Shown here: piece after piece, positions 18,486 through 26,980 of the stretch | Layout of the letters: each line of letters starts with the position of its first letter | Numbering within the stretch: position 1 is the first letter of the stretch | Assembly (NCBI GenBank): GCA_025350325.1 | Contig: JANXYB010000132.1 | Coordinates: forward strand, 28,525 to 92,524 | Length of the DNA stretch: 64,000 bases | Source of the DNA: Acidobacteriaceae bacterium | GTDB lineage: Bacteria > Acidobacteriota > Terriglobia > Terriglobales > Acidobacteriaceae | Direction of reading: 5' to 3' | Translations under genes and position numbers: made by a program | The notes under the pieces: model-generated | Told to the model about the DNA's origin: nothing | Database searches by the model: none | What the model saw: only the letters and a program-made list of their open reading frames with translations

Positions 18486-19080
18486 TACTTGTGTCAGGGT
18501 ATTGTTTTGTCTTGCCAAAGTTGAGAATGGCCTGAGCCGGGCCTTCAGAAGTTTCATCAATGCAGGGTGAGGATCTTACGCCTCGTCATTGGTCAATTCC
18601 AATAATCACGAACATTGCTCAGAAGGAACGTCCTGAGCTTTGTCGAGCCAAGAATCTCCGTGGTTTAGAGTCTTAGCCGATCTTATTTCGCTCATGAATT
18701 GCGAGAACAAACCTTCATTTGCGATGCGGCGTCTCATTCGCTACACAAATTAATTGACTTTTCATGAATTAGCGATAAACTTGCCACGCTGTGATGCGGC
18801 TATTGGCAGAGAATATTCCTTGCGAATGCTTTTGGAATTCAGTGGAACGAGGATGGGCCGGCTCAGCCGTTCAATTTGCTTAATCTGTCAGGAAGATCTG
18901 TTTTTTGCACGAATCACGGACACTGGCAGATAAGCTTGCCGATTCTTCTCCCCCTCGGATCTAAAAGTCTTAGAGCTTAACAATCTACTGTTTTTTAGGG
19001 ATGCCGGCCATGTCGGTCCTCCATCCTTGAAACGGTTGTGTGCCTAAGGACACTCTTAGAAGGTCCTTGCTGGTGGTTCG
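18486..19080. other. Non-coding gap before the accessory locus
   Basis: About 600 bp, AT-richer than the flanks, without a supported gene. The best promoter candidate is TTGACT (18752-18757), a 16-bp spacer and TAAACT (18774-18779). It would give a leader of nearly 300 nt for the activator gene at 19081. A TGGC...TTGC pair at 18924-18939 looks like a sigma54 element but its spacing is one base too long. Confidence 0.4.
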
Positions 19081-20091
19081 ATGACAAGCTGTGGCGATTC
19101 GCAAGCGCTCGATAAGTTGATCGGTAGAGCGCCGGGTTTTGAAAAAGTTCTTCGCACGCTGCCAGGTGTTGCGAAGAGCGACGCGACGTTGCTGCTGCTA
19201 GGCGAGACGGGAACCGGCAAGGAACTTGCAGCTCGCGCCATCCATTATTTGAGCCCCCGCGCCGCGTATCCGTTTGTGGCAGTCAATTCTGGTTCGTTGC
19301 CAGACTCGCTTCTTGAGGAAGAGCTTTTCGGACATGAACGGGGCGCTTATACCGACGCTCACAAACGTCGGGCGGGCCTGGTTGCGCAAGCCGATAAGGG
19401 AACTCTGTTCCTGGATGAGATCGACGCACTTGGATCTAAAGGGCAGGTTTGCCTGCTGCGGCTTCTGCAGGAAAAAACCTACCGCAGTATTGGCTCCTGT
19501 GTTGAGTCCAAAGCGGATGTTCGCATCATCACGGCCACCAACGCTCCTCTCGAGGAGTTGATTGAACGTAAGTGCTTGAGAGCGGATTTGTATTACAGAA
19601 TCTGCATATTGCGTGTCGTAATGCCGCCACTGCGTGAGCGCGTTCAAGACATCCTTCCGCTGACAGAACACTTTATCCGTAAGCATTCGCCGCCGGAACG
19701 TGGATTTGTCGCCGTTTCACAGGATGCGGGGCAGAAGCTTTGCCAGTACGCATGGCCGGGTAATATTCGGGAACTCGAGAACGCTACGATACGCGCGCTT
19801 TGCGCAACGGAAAGTAACGTGCTCAGGGCGGAAGAATTCGAGTTGGCAGGAGACCACGTTACTACGGGCGCGAAGCCGGAGCAGTTGCCTCTTTCCAATT
19901 TCAAACAAATGAAGCGGCAGGCAGTAGACGCTTTCGAACGACATTATCTTGAACGCCTTATGTGTGACCACGTCGGAAATGTAAGCCGCGCCGCCAAGTA
20001 TGCCGGCAAGGAACGCCGCGACCTTGGCAAGCTACTTAAAAAACACGGACTCGATCCGCGGCTCTTTTTCGAACAGCGGTGTAGTGGGTGA
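19081..20091 (+). CDS. Sigma54-interacting AAA+ activator with variant GAYTDA loop
   Basis: Transcription activator of 336 residues without a sensory N-terminal domain: the AAA+ module starts almost at once (LIGRAPGFEKVL). Walker A is GETGTGKE at 41-48 and Walker B TLFLDEID at 108-115. The sigma54-contact loop at 88-93 reads GAYTDA instead of GAFTGA; the key Thr is kept, Phe is Tyr, and the second Gly is Asp. The C-terminus has a Fis-type HTH (FERHYLERLMCDHVGNVSRA, then AAKYAGKERRDLGKLLKKHG). A candidate -24/-12 promoter lies about 140 bp downstream, before the next gene. It is likely the dedicated activator of the protease/paralogue locus that follows. Confidence 0.85.
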   Translation: MTSCGDSQALDKLIGRAPGFEKVLRTLPGVAKSDATLLLLGETGTGKELAARAIHYLSPRAAYPFVAVNSGSLPDSLLEEELFGHERGAYTDAHKRRAGLVAQADKGTLFLDEIDALGSKGQVCLLRLLQEKTYRSIGSCVESKADVRIITATNAPLEELIERKCLRADLYYRICILRVVMPPLRERVQDILPLTEHFIRKHSPPERGFVAVSQDAGQKLCQYAWPGNIRELENATIRALCATESNVLRAEEFELAGDHVTTGAKPEQLPLSNFKQMKRQAVDAFERHYLERLMCDHVGNVSRAAKYAGKERRDLGKLLKKHGLDPRLFFEQRCSG

Positions 20092-20228
20092 ATTTATCCC
20101 CATCCCGGGCCAAAATGCACCCATCCTAAAACGTCTCGAAACTTCAATTGGAACCTTAGACCGGGTGTTCGCCCACCCAGCAAGATTTGCTGACCTCCGC
20201 AAATCGTTGAGTTTGCTGTGCATTTTAA

Positions 20229-20246
20229 TTGGTTATTTGATTGCTA
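20229..20246 (+). promoter_or_regulatory. Candidate sigma54 (-24/-12) promoter of the accessory locus
   Basis: TTGG (20229-20232) and TTGC (20241-20244) place the invariant GG and GC exactly 10 bp apart, as sigma54 promoters require; TTGCT also matches the -12 consensus. The CACG half of the -24 element is not conserved. The predicted start is near 20256, about 10 nt before the GTG of the next gene. A sigma70-like TATAGAT overlaps at 20245-20251, so the promoter type is not settled. Confidence 0.45.
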
Positions 20247-20265
20247 TAGATAAAGCGGCACAAGT

Positions 20266-20553
20266 GTGGAACATCATTCTCTATTTGTTCATAAGAAACC
20301 CGAGGAAGATGAACTGGCCGCAGTGGTCATGGAATATTTGCGGGAGCATCCCGACGCAATGGACACAGCCGAAGGGATAGCGGACTTCTGGTTTGATCGC
20401 AGTCTCGTCAAGGTTGAGTTACGCAGGCTCATGAAAGTCCTGGATACCCTTGTGCAGTTAGGTCTGCTTCTGGAAGTCAGGAAAATCGATGGTGCGCTTT
20501 ACAGGCTAAATTCCGCTGGCTGTAAATCAGCAGGCGAACACGAGATTCATTAG
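20266..20553 (+). CDS. Small winged-helix-like protein
   Basis: Protein of 95 residues starting at GTG. The body (about 15-80) is charged and helical and reads VVMEYLREHPDAMDTAEGIA, then LRRLMKVLDTLVQLGLL, then a short strand KIDGALYRLN. That helix-helix-wing pattern (LVKVELRRLMKVLDTLVQLG as recognition helix, LYRL as wing) resembles an MarR/Lrp-like winged helix. No family name can be given. It lies 16 nt before the large protease gene and just after the activator gene, so it may be a second regulator or an adaptor. Confidence 0.6.
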   Translation: MEHHSLFVHKKPEEDELAAVVMEYLREHPDAMDTAEGIADFWFDRSLVKVELRRLMKVLDTLVQLGLLLEVRKIDGALYRLNSAGCKSAGEHEIH

Positions 20554-20569
20554 CAACGATGGAGGTCTA

Positions 20570-23500
20570 GTGCCAAGTTCAATCCGATCCAACCGTCCCG
20601 ATCTTAGTGAGCGCTTCCCAGTCGCTGGTTTAACCGTCAGGACCGCTCCTGGCCAGGGTTACTTTGAAGTTGCGGTGGCGAGCGATCCCAAGTTGTTTGA
20701 CGCTGCCCATCGCGGCGATCGCAGCGCCACCAACTTCTATTCCAGCCGTGCAGCGGGAATCTTACCGGCTAACCATGGAGAGGCGGTTTACCTGCTTCCC
20801 ACAAATGCACTGTCACGATTCGCTGGGAGTGAGCGACTTTACTATGCTCTCGCTACATTCTCAGACCGCGATCGCGGCAACCCTGAGATTGTCAGAGTGC
20901 CCCCCGAGATCGCTCCCTTCATTCATATTGCGAAGACATTCACCGGGCGCGCGCGGGCTATCAACGGCGTGGCGAATGTGCGCGGCGGGCTCACTGGCGA
21001 TCACTATGGTGCGTCTTCCGATTCACTTATCTGGGCAGGCGACACGATGGAAGCGGGCACATCGCAGCCGGTGGCAATCAAAAGCGCTCAACAAAACGGA
21101 TCGTCGATGAACGGCAGCGACAAGTCAAGGCCCGGAGCGATGAAGGCCTCGGCGGCGGCGCTTGCCGAATACGACGACGGTCTCGGACCGATGGATTACG
21201 CGCAGTCTGACCAAGACGCGGACGATGGTCCTGGTATCGAGGGCCCAATTCCCGATCAGGCGGTCATGGGACAGGCGCAAGGTTACTCGCGGCCCTTTGT
21301 TGCGGCAGAGTATCCGCAAGCTAGTCGATTCGTACCTGCGGCGGCGACAAACTTCCGAGCAGGGACGGGAGTTCGCACCATCAATCGGATAGTCATTCAT
21401 ATAACGGATGGCGGCCGTAACATCGACGGCCCCATCAGTTGGTTCCAGAATCCCCAGGCCCGTGTCAGCGCTCATTATGTCGTAGGGCAGGACGGCGAGG
21501 TCGTGCAGATGGTGCACCACAATGACATCGCTTATCATGCCAATTCGGCGAACCGCGACAGCATCGGCATAGAGCATGTTGCCAACGTGCATGGATTGAT
21601 GCCGACGGAGGCGGAGTACAGTGCGTCCGCCGCCCTCGTCAATTGGCTGTGCAACCAGTTCAATCTTCCTATGGATCGCACCCACGTTCTGGGCCACTCC
21701 GAGGCTGACCCGCACACGACGCACACGGATTGCCCGAATTCAGTGTGGAACTGGGACTACTACATGAGCATGGTATCGAGCGGCACTAGCCAGCCGATGC
21801 CGACTGCGTCGAGCCTTGCCTACGACCAGCGAACGTCGAAAGCTAAAAATGGTCATCAAAAAAACAAGGGTTATGGAGCACGGCCGCTCGCCGAAGTTGC
21901 ACCGCTCGATGCGCCTACCGATCCGGCTGCCCTCGCAGCTTTTATGAAGGACTGGCAGAGTCGGCGTCAGGCCTGGGCCGCAGGTGTGCCCGATACCAGC
22001 CTCTTTCCTTTCTCTGCAATTTGCCAGTTGCGTATCGATCCGACCGATAGCGGATACGGCCAGGGTACGGGCTTTTACATTGCGCCTGATCGCGTCCTCA
22101 CGTGCGCGCACAACTGCCATGGAGCCAGTTCGATCACTGTCATTCCGGGCAAGAACGACAGGGTGACCCCTTCAGAACCCTACGGTTCGTTTACGGTGCA
22201 GTCACGTCAGTGGACCATTCATCCTCAGTACAATCACGACGCGCCCGGCCAAGATCGTGAAGACTTCGACCTTGCCGTTATTCAGGTAACCACTCCGCCT
22301 CCGAATGGCGCCTATTTCGATTTTCTTGAGGAGCTCAATCAGTCGCGTCCCAGTCCCATCATGGTGTGCGGCTATGCGGCCAGCAATGTGGACCGCGACC
22401 GTCAGCATCTCGACGCCGACATGATCCGCCAGGTCACTGACAATCGCATCCAGTACAACATTCAAACCACTCCGGGAAATAGTGGCTCTCCTGTTTTCTA
22501 CATTGAAGTCTGGGAAGACGATACGGCGCGGGCATCGGTACAGGAGACCCGCCTGGTCGGTGTGCACGTCTCGAATTTCGACCCGACACTCAATCAGGCT
22601 TGCCGGCTTACGCAGGACAAGATTTCGTGGATCCGCTCGGTGGGATCAACCACAGGCAGTGGTGTCACGCAGTCGCTTGGCGCGCTCGGCAAGAAGCCAG
22701 TATCGCGCCCAATGCCGTCAAAATCGATGAATGGCAATGGCAAGTCTGCTAAGCCTGCGGGCACCCTCGCCTACAACATTATTCGCCCAACCTATACGCC
22801 TGGTGATCCGGAAGAAGCGAAACGGTTCATGGCGCAATGGGCAGCCCGCCGCGAGCGTTGGCGTGCCGGTGTCCAGGACACTACCATCTTTCCGCACTCG
22901 GCAATTTGCCAGCTCAGGACAACCACGCCCAATGGCAACTTCCTCGGGACGGGCGCCTACATCGATCGTGATCTCATCTTGACCTGCGCCCACGTTTGCG
23001 ATGGAGCAACCTCGATCACAGTCATTCCCGGCAAGAACGACCTCGCCAATCCCGCTGAGCCTTTCTCGTCTTTTTCGGTTGACTCGACGGCATGGACCAC
23101 TCATCCCCAATACAATTCGCGTGCCGCCGGGCTGTCTTCTCACGACTTCGACCTGGCCGTAATCCGCGTCCCCACGGGGCCGCCAAATGGACTCTACTTC
23201 AGCACGCTTGAGGAACTGCTGGTTTCGCAGAGCAGCCCCATCATGGTCTGCGGTTATGCAGCGGAATCGGTCAGCCAGGATCGTCAGCATCTCGACGGCG
23301 ATCAGATTCAGAGTGTGCAGGACGAGCGCTTCAGCTATGACATTCAAACCGAGGGCGGCAGCAGCGGTTCGCCGATCTTCTACCTAGTCGGCTGGGAGGA
23401 CGATCAAGCCAGGGTATCGCGACAAGAGCTGCGCATCATCGGCGTTCACACCAATCTCGGTGTGAATGCAGATGGAACTATATCGAGCACCGAAAACGGA

Positions 23501-24190
23501 GGCTGCCGTCTGACCCAGACAAAGATTCAGTGGATCGATGGCTTCAGGACCGCGCGTTCGCAGTCGCTGGGCTATAAGAATGGCAAGCGCAGTACCACTC
23601 TTGCGGCTGAGGTTTTTGCCGACCCCGATGTGCAACGCATGCGCAGCACCATCACTGCGAATGCGTCTCGGCGGGGTGCCGCTCCGCCCGACAACCTGGT
23701 TGTCTTGAAGGCCGGACTGCAAAGTTTATATGGCGCCGCTCTGCAGCAAGCGAATGGAACTGCACGGCCGCTGGGCGACTCTATGGAAGAGGTGATGGCT
23801 GCGCTTGTGAGCATGAACCTCGCGGCTCCGGAGCAGGATTTTGATTTCGTCGATCAGGATGGAGCGCCGACCCGCGGGAGCACACGCCCAGAGCATCTTG
23901 AGACTTCTGTCGAAGACTGGATCATGAGCCACGGAGTTACCGGCGGGTGGCGCTGTTTCGGGCTCACGCTGCTGGATGGCTACCATAACGTGATTCTCGC
24001 GCTGGCCTTCAATGGCGCTAATAATCCCGCGACCAAGCTCTACTGGCTTGACCAGATTCATGGTGGGTTCGACGACGTGACACGATCTTGCGACACGCGC
24101 ATAACGGCGCATACGCAGAATTGGTGGGACCCGCTGGAGCAGGCGCAAAAGGTCAGCACCAAGGTGTCTGTGTGGCCGTTGAATCCTTAA
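20570..24190 (+). CDS. Multidomain PGRP-type amidase with two tandem trypsin/V8-like proteases
   Basis: Protein of 1206 residues; GTG start preceded by GGAGG. Residues 1-170 form an unrecognised domain. Residues about 265-405 are an Amidase_2/PGRP domain with zinc-ligand motifs IVIHITDG, LGHSEADP and TDCP, so a peptidoglycan amidase or binder. Two trypsin-like domains follow. The first has His in TCAHNC (about 513), Asp in DFDLAVI (about 567) and Ser in PGNSGSP (about 637); the second has the same triad at about 807, 859 and 930. Each is preceded by a similar helix (FM..W..RR..W.AGV.DT), so the unit was duplicated. The last 190 residues form another unknown domain with conserved-looking Cys, His and Asp. 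No signal peptide or membrane segment is visible, which is odd for a cell-wall-directed enzyme. Confidence 0.85.
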   Translation: MPSSIRSNRPDLSERFPVAGLTVRTAPGQGYFEVAVASDPKLFDAAHRGDRSATNFYSSRAAGILPANHGEAVYLLPTNALSRFAGSERLYYALATFSDRDRGNPEIVRVPPEIAPFIHIAKTFTGRARAINGVANVRGGLTGDHYGASSDSLIWAGDTMEAGTSQPVAIKSAQQNGSSMNGSDKSRPGAMKASAAALAEYDDGLGPMDYAQSDQDADDGPGIEGPIPDQAVMGQAQGYSRPFVAAEYPQASRFVPAAATNFRAGTGVRTINRIVIHITDGGRNIDGPISWFQNPQARVSAHYVVGQDGEVVQMVHHNDIAYHANSANRDSIGIEHVANVHGLMPTEAEYSASAALVNWLCNQFNLPMDRTHVLGHSEADPHTTHTDCPNSVWNWDYYMSMVSSGTSQPMPTASSLAYDQRTSKAKNGHQKNKGYGARPLAEVAPLDAPTDPAALAAFMKDWQSRRQAWAAGVPDTSLFPFSAICQLRIDPTDSGYGQGTGFYIAPDRVLTCAHNCHGASSITVIPGKNDRVTPSEPYGSFTVQSRQWTIHPQYNHDAPGQDREDFDLAVIQVTTPPPNGAYFDFLEELNQSRPSPIMVCGYAASNVDRDRQHLDADMIRQVTDNRIQYNIQTTPGNSGSPVFYIEVWEDDTARASVQETRLVGVHVSNFDPTLNQACRLTQDKISWIRSVGSTTGSGVTQSLGALGKKPVSRPMPSKSMNGNGKSAKPAGTLAYNIIRPTYTPGDPEEAKRFMAQWAARRERWRAGVQDTTIFPHSAICQLRTTTPNGNFLGTGAYIDRDLILTCAHVCDGATSITVIPGKNDLANPAEPFSSFSVDSTAWTTHPQYNSRAAGLSSHDFDLAVIRVPTGPPNGLYFSTLEELLVSQSSPIMVCGYAAESVSQDRQHLDGDQIQSVQDERFSYDIQTEGGSSGSPIFYLVGWEDDQARVSRQELRIIGVHTNLGVNADGTISSTENGGCRLTQTKIQWIDGFRTARSQSLGYKNGKRSTTLAAEVFADPDVQRMRSTITANASRRGAAPPDNLVVLKAGLQSLYGAALQQANGTARPLGDSMEEVMAALVSMNLAAPEQDFDFVDQDGAPTRGSTRPEHLETSVEDWIMSHGVTGGWRCFGLTLLDGYHNVILALAFNGANNPATKLYWLDQIHGGFDDVTRSCDTRITAHTQNWWDPLEQAQKVSTKVSVWPLNP

Positions 24191-24251
24191 AAACACGCTC
24201 GGATAAAAATCGCGGATGAATGGGCGCGACGAACCAAGCCAGGAGGACGAA

Positions 24252-25370
24252 ATGCCAGTCGGCAACACGAACGGCAGCATGATAAACGCAGGACCGAGTG
24301 TAAAAACCGACAAAAGGAAAGGCGCTGCATTTGCAGTTGCGCCCGCCGTCGCCAGGGGTCGTTACCCAATGCCGATCGCAAGCGCCGCCACGCAGACATT
24401 GGGCTCGGTCGATCCGCCGCAGGCCACCGGTCGCTATCCCTCACCCGTATGGGCTACTGCCAAGGCTTCGAGTCTTGCTAGCAGCGACGACATTCTCAAT
24501 CTGAAAGAAGCGGACTATCAAGAAGAGCTGGGAAGTTCGCCGCTGCCGCAGATCGCCGGCCAGGCAGGGACTACTGAAGTCGACAATCGCGAGATATACC
24601 AGATCATTCGCGAAGTGGCTCTACCGCACTCGGGTAAAGACCTCTACTCCGCGCTGCAAGCGCAGGATGGCTTCGGCCTGTGCTATGGCCTTGTGCTCTT
24701 TTCGCAAGCCTCAGGCCACCTCGGCAAAGTGCTCGAGTTGATGCGGTCACGGGATGCGTCGACATTTCAGCAGCTACTTGGTTCAGCTTCAGATGAACTG
24801 GTCGCGACCACCACCGCCTCAACTTGGGAGGAGCGGCTGCGTCCGGTGCAGGGAGACAATCTCTGGAGTGACAAGTGGCAGGCACGTTTCAAAGCCGCCG
24901 GCGACGTCCCGGCATTTCAGGCTGCGCAAAATGAAGCCGCAATCGAGAGTCAGTTCAGGCCCATGCTCAATATCGCAGGACAGCTTGGCCTGGATACGGA
25001 CAGAACCCTCGCCATGGCCTACGACCGCGTGATCACGCGCGGTCTCGGCGGCGGACTGCGCTGGATTATGGAAGTGGCCGGTCCGCTTCGTGATCTAGCT
25101 CAACAATCCTTCGCTCTCAACTTTTTAGGCTTTCCTAATCTGCGGTCCTTCCAGAATGCTGCAGGATTGGAAACCACCGGTAGCCTTAATCCCGAAACCT
25201 ATGGGGCAATCGTCGCGTCGCTCCGCCAGAATGGTTGCCCCATGCCTTCCGCGCAAGACTTTACAGGACGCATGATATCCGCTGCTTCCGGCGCCGTTCG
25301 TACTCGTCTGCTTCGGCTGAGGGATTCGACAGTTTTGCAGGACGTCCACTATGTGATCGACGGGGATTAG
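24252..25370 (+). CDS. Possible lysozyme/chitosanase-fold protein
   Basis: Protein of 372 residues. The start at 24252 is chosen because AGGAGG lies 5 nt upstream; an in-frame ATG at 24216 has no such site. The first 120 residues are disordered and Ala/Pro-rich. The body has DGFGLCYGLVLFSQASGHLG, a W-rich stretch (TTASTWEERLRPVQGDNLWS), and AFQAAQNEAAIESQFRPMLN followed by LGLDTDRTLAMAYDRVITRG. The last pattern, in which a helix is followed by a T-x-x-A-x-A-x-x-x-D motif, recalls GH46 chitosanase and related lysozyme-like folds, but I cannot assign a family. A peptidoglycan-hydrolase role would fit the amidase encoded just before it. Confidence 0.55.
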   Translation: MPVGNTNGSMINAGPSVKTDKRKGAAFAVAPAVARGRYPMPIASAATQTLGSVDPPQATGRYPSPVWATAKASSLASSDDILNLKEADYQEELGSSPLPQIAGQAGTTEVDNREIYQIIREVALPHSGKDLYSALQAQDGFGLCYGLVLFSQASGHLGKVLELMRSRDASTFQQLLGSASDELVATTTASTWEERLRPVQGDNLWSDKWQARFKAAGDVPAFQAAQNEAAIESQFRPMLNIAGQLGLDTDRTLAMAYDRVITRGLGGGLRWIMEVAGPLRDLAQQSFALNFLGFPNLRSFQNAAGLETTGSLNPETYGAIVASLRQNGCPMPSAQDFTGRMISAASGAVRTRLLRLRDSTVLQDVHYVIDGD

Positions 25371-25376
25371 AAACCT

Positions 25377-26705
25377 ATGAACCCGATGGATAGGGATCAA
25401 AATATAACGGCGGCACGGAGGGTGACGGCAGATGCGGCGGCGTTGCTGCATCGCTCGCCTGCCTTTCGCCAGCTGGCTCCTGCGACCCAGCAGGCGATCT
25501 CACGCGATGTAGCAAAAATTCAGCAGGCCTTGCAGCCGGCTGGTTCGCTTGCCAACGGCAAGTCCATTGAGGGAGCGACCGCCACTGGTACGACTTTAAG
25601 AACGTCCCACGATCCATATGCGTTTCCTCTCGACACTCCGGACGACTTTTATCGTCGTCGCCGTCGTATCGGTGAGCAAGACCCTGCGGCAGCTGGAAAC
25701 GGTGCGAATTCGCAGCCTGCCTCACCTTCTGCACAGGCGGGGCAACCGGATCAGCCAACCTCGGGTGCAGCCCGACAGGCAGCTACAGAAACGATTGCGA
25801 AACGCACCGGGGCGCTGGTAGATGAGATTAACTTTCCCGCATTTGTGGCAGGTCTGGTTCACGGGACATATGACGCGATGGTCGATGCAGCTATCCGGCA
25901 GATGGAGGCCTTTGCCGACCTCGTCAGCGCGGTAGCCAAGGATGTTGATCAATTCACTAGCGAAAATGTAACCACCAACCAGGTATATGACTGGTTACAG
26001 CATCAGTACCCGCGCGATCTCCTCCTCGACGTGCCGGTCGGGCCGAATGCAGCTGAACCGCAATTGCATCCACGCGCGGCCAGTGGAGATGACACTGAGA
26101 ACAGCCCGGCGTGGCTAGCTGACTTTGGGCTCGAGGGGCTGCCCCTCACCGATGATCTGATTGCGCAACAGCTTGTGCCCGCGGCAAAGCGCAAGGTCGG
26201 CGAAAACCGGATGCAAACGCTGGCCACAATGGTGCTGCTGGGCATGAACCGGATCAACATCAAGGATGGTTCAATCTCGGCTAAGGTGCGCTTCCGCGCT
26301 GCTGCGAGCGATCAGGCCGGGGTCATCTACGCATCCGGACAGGATCCCGGAGGCCAGACCTGGGCGCAGAGAGGAAGCGCCGCGCTCGACCAGCACTCGA
26401 CCATGATCTCTACCGTGGGCGTTAACGTTCAGGCCGACAGCGATCTCAAAGCGGAGCTGTTTGGTGAAGTCAGGATCAACTTCGTAAGCGAGACCGTTCC
26501 TCTTGAAAAGTTCGCCGATTCAGCACGTGTGAATCTCTTGCAGCACAATAGCCGCGCTTCGTCCCGGCCTCCTGCGGCTGTTCAGGACTCGGCGCAGCCG
26601 GCGCTTCCCCCTAGCACTTCGCCGCAGCCGCAGCCGGTGGCAGTCGCGGTACCGGTACCGGTAACTGCCCCACTTCCTGTTGCAGTCACGGGAGCTAAGA
26701 AGTGA
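25377..26705 (+). CDS. Locus family A paralogue 1, unknown function
   Basis: 442 residues, 6 nt after the previous gene. It shares four blocks with three other proteins of this locus. Block 1 (about 17-52) is a helical unit ending in SRDVAKIQQAL. Block 2 (about 148-215) has INFPAFVAGLVHGTYDAMVD and IRQMEAFADLVSAVAKDVDQ. Block 3 (about 268-305) has TLATMVLLGMNRINIKDGSI. Block 4 (about 358-382) has VRINFVSETVPLEKFAD. A Pro/Gln/Val-rich tail ends the protein. No signal peptide or transmembrane helix is seen. It is the most divergent of the four copies. Function unknown. Confidence 0.75.
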   Translation: MNPMDRDQNITAARRVTADAAALLHRSPAFRQLAPATQQAISRDVAKIQQALQPAGSLANGKSIEGATATGTTLRTSHDPYAFPLDTPDDFYRRRRRIGEQDPAAAGNGANSQPASPSAQAGQPDQPTSGAARQAATETIAKRTGALVDEINFPAFVAGLVHGTYDAMVDAAIRQMEAFADLVSAVAKDVDQFTSENVTTNQVYDWLQHQYPRDLLLDVPVGPNAAEPQLHPRAASGDDTENSPAWLADFGLEGLPLTDDLIAQQLVPAAKRKVGENRMQTLATMVLLGMNRINIKDGSISAKVRFRAAASDQAGVIYASGQDPGGQTWAQRGSAALDQHSTMISTVGVNVQADSDLKAELFGEVRINFVSETVPLEKFADSARVNLLQHNSRASSRPPAAVQDSAQPALPPSTSPQPQPVAVAVPVPVTAPLPVAVTGAKK

Positions 26706-26980
26706 TGATGCCCAGACTTGATGTGAATCCGCGGACCATGGCGCAGAGACAGCCTCTGGCAGAAATGCTCGTCGATCTGATCGGGGCGGTAAGTCCAGAC
26801 TGCAAAAGCGGTCTGCGCGTGACGTCGGTGTTGCTCGATCTGCCCGTCGAGATTCGCTTGCTACAGAGCGGCGACGAGTTCATCTTGCTGGCTGACCTGC
26901 CGCGCTGGCGCTGGGCGACGGACTTCGACGAAGTACGGAGCCGGATCAATCTAGAGTGCCGTGAAGGAGATTTCCAGTGA
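26702..26980 (+). CDS. Small protein of the accessory locus, unknown
   Basis: 92 residues, overlapping both neighbours by 4 nt (ATGA with the family A gene, GTGA with the next). That tight coupling is the best evidence that it is real. It is rich in Leu and charged residues, with alternating strand-like segments (LRVTSVLLDLPVEIRLLQSG, then FILLADLPRWRW). It may be a partner of the Trypco2-like protein encoded next. No family recognised. Confidence 0.65.
   Translation: MMMPRLDVNPRTMAQRQPLAEMLVDLIGAVSPDCKSGLRVTSVLLDLPVEIRLLQSGDEFILLADLPRWRWATDFDEVRSRINLECREGDFQ

Noticed and set aside
18320..18535. Short frames after flgE
   Set aside because: They overlap the post-operon hairpin and show no protein-like features.
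18924..18939. TGGCAG...TTGCC, sigma54-like element
   Set aside because: GG to GC distance is 11 bp, not the required 10.
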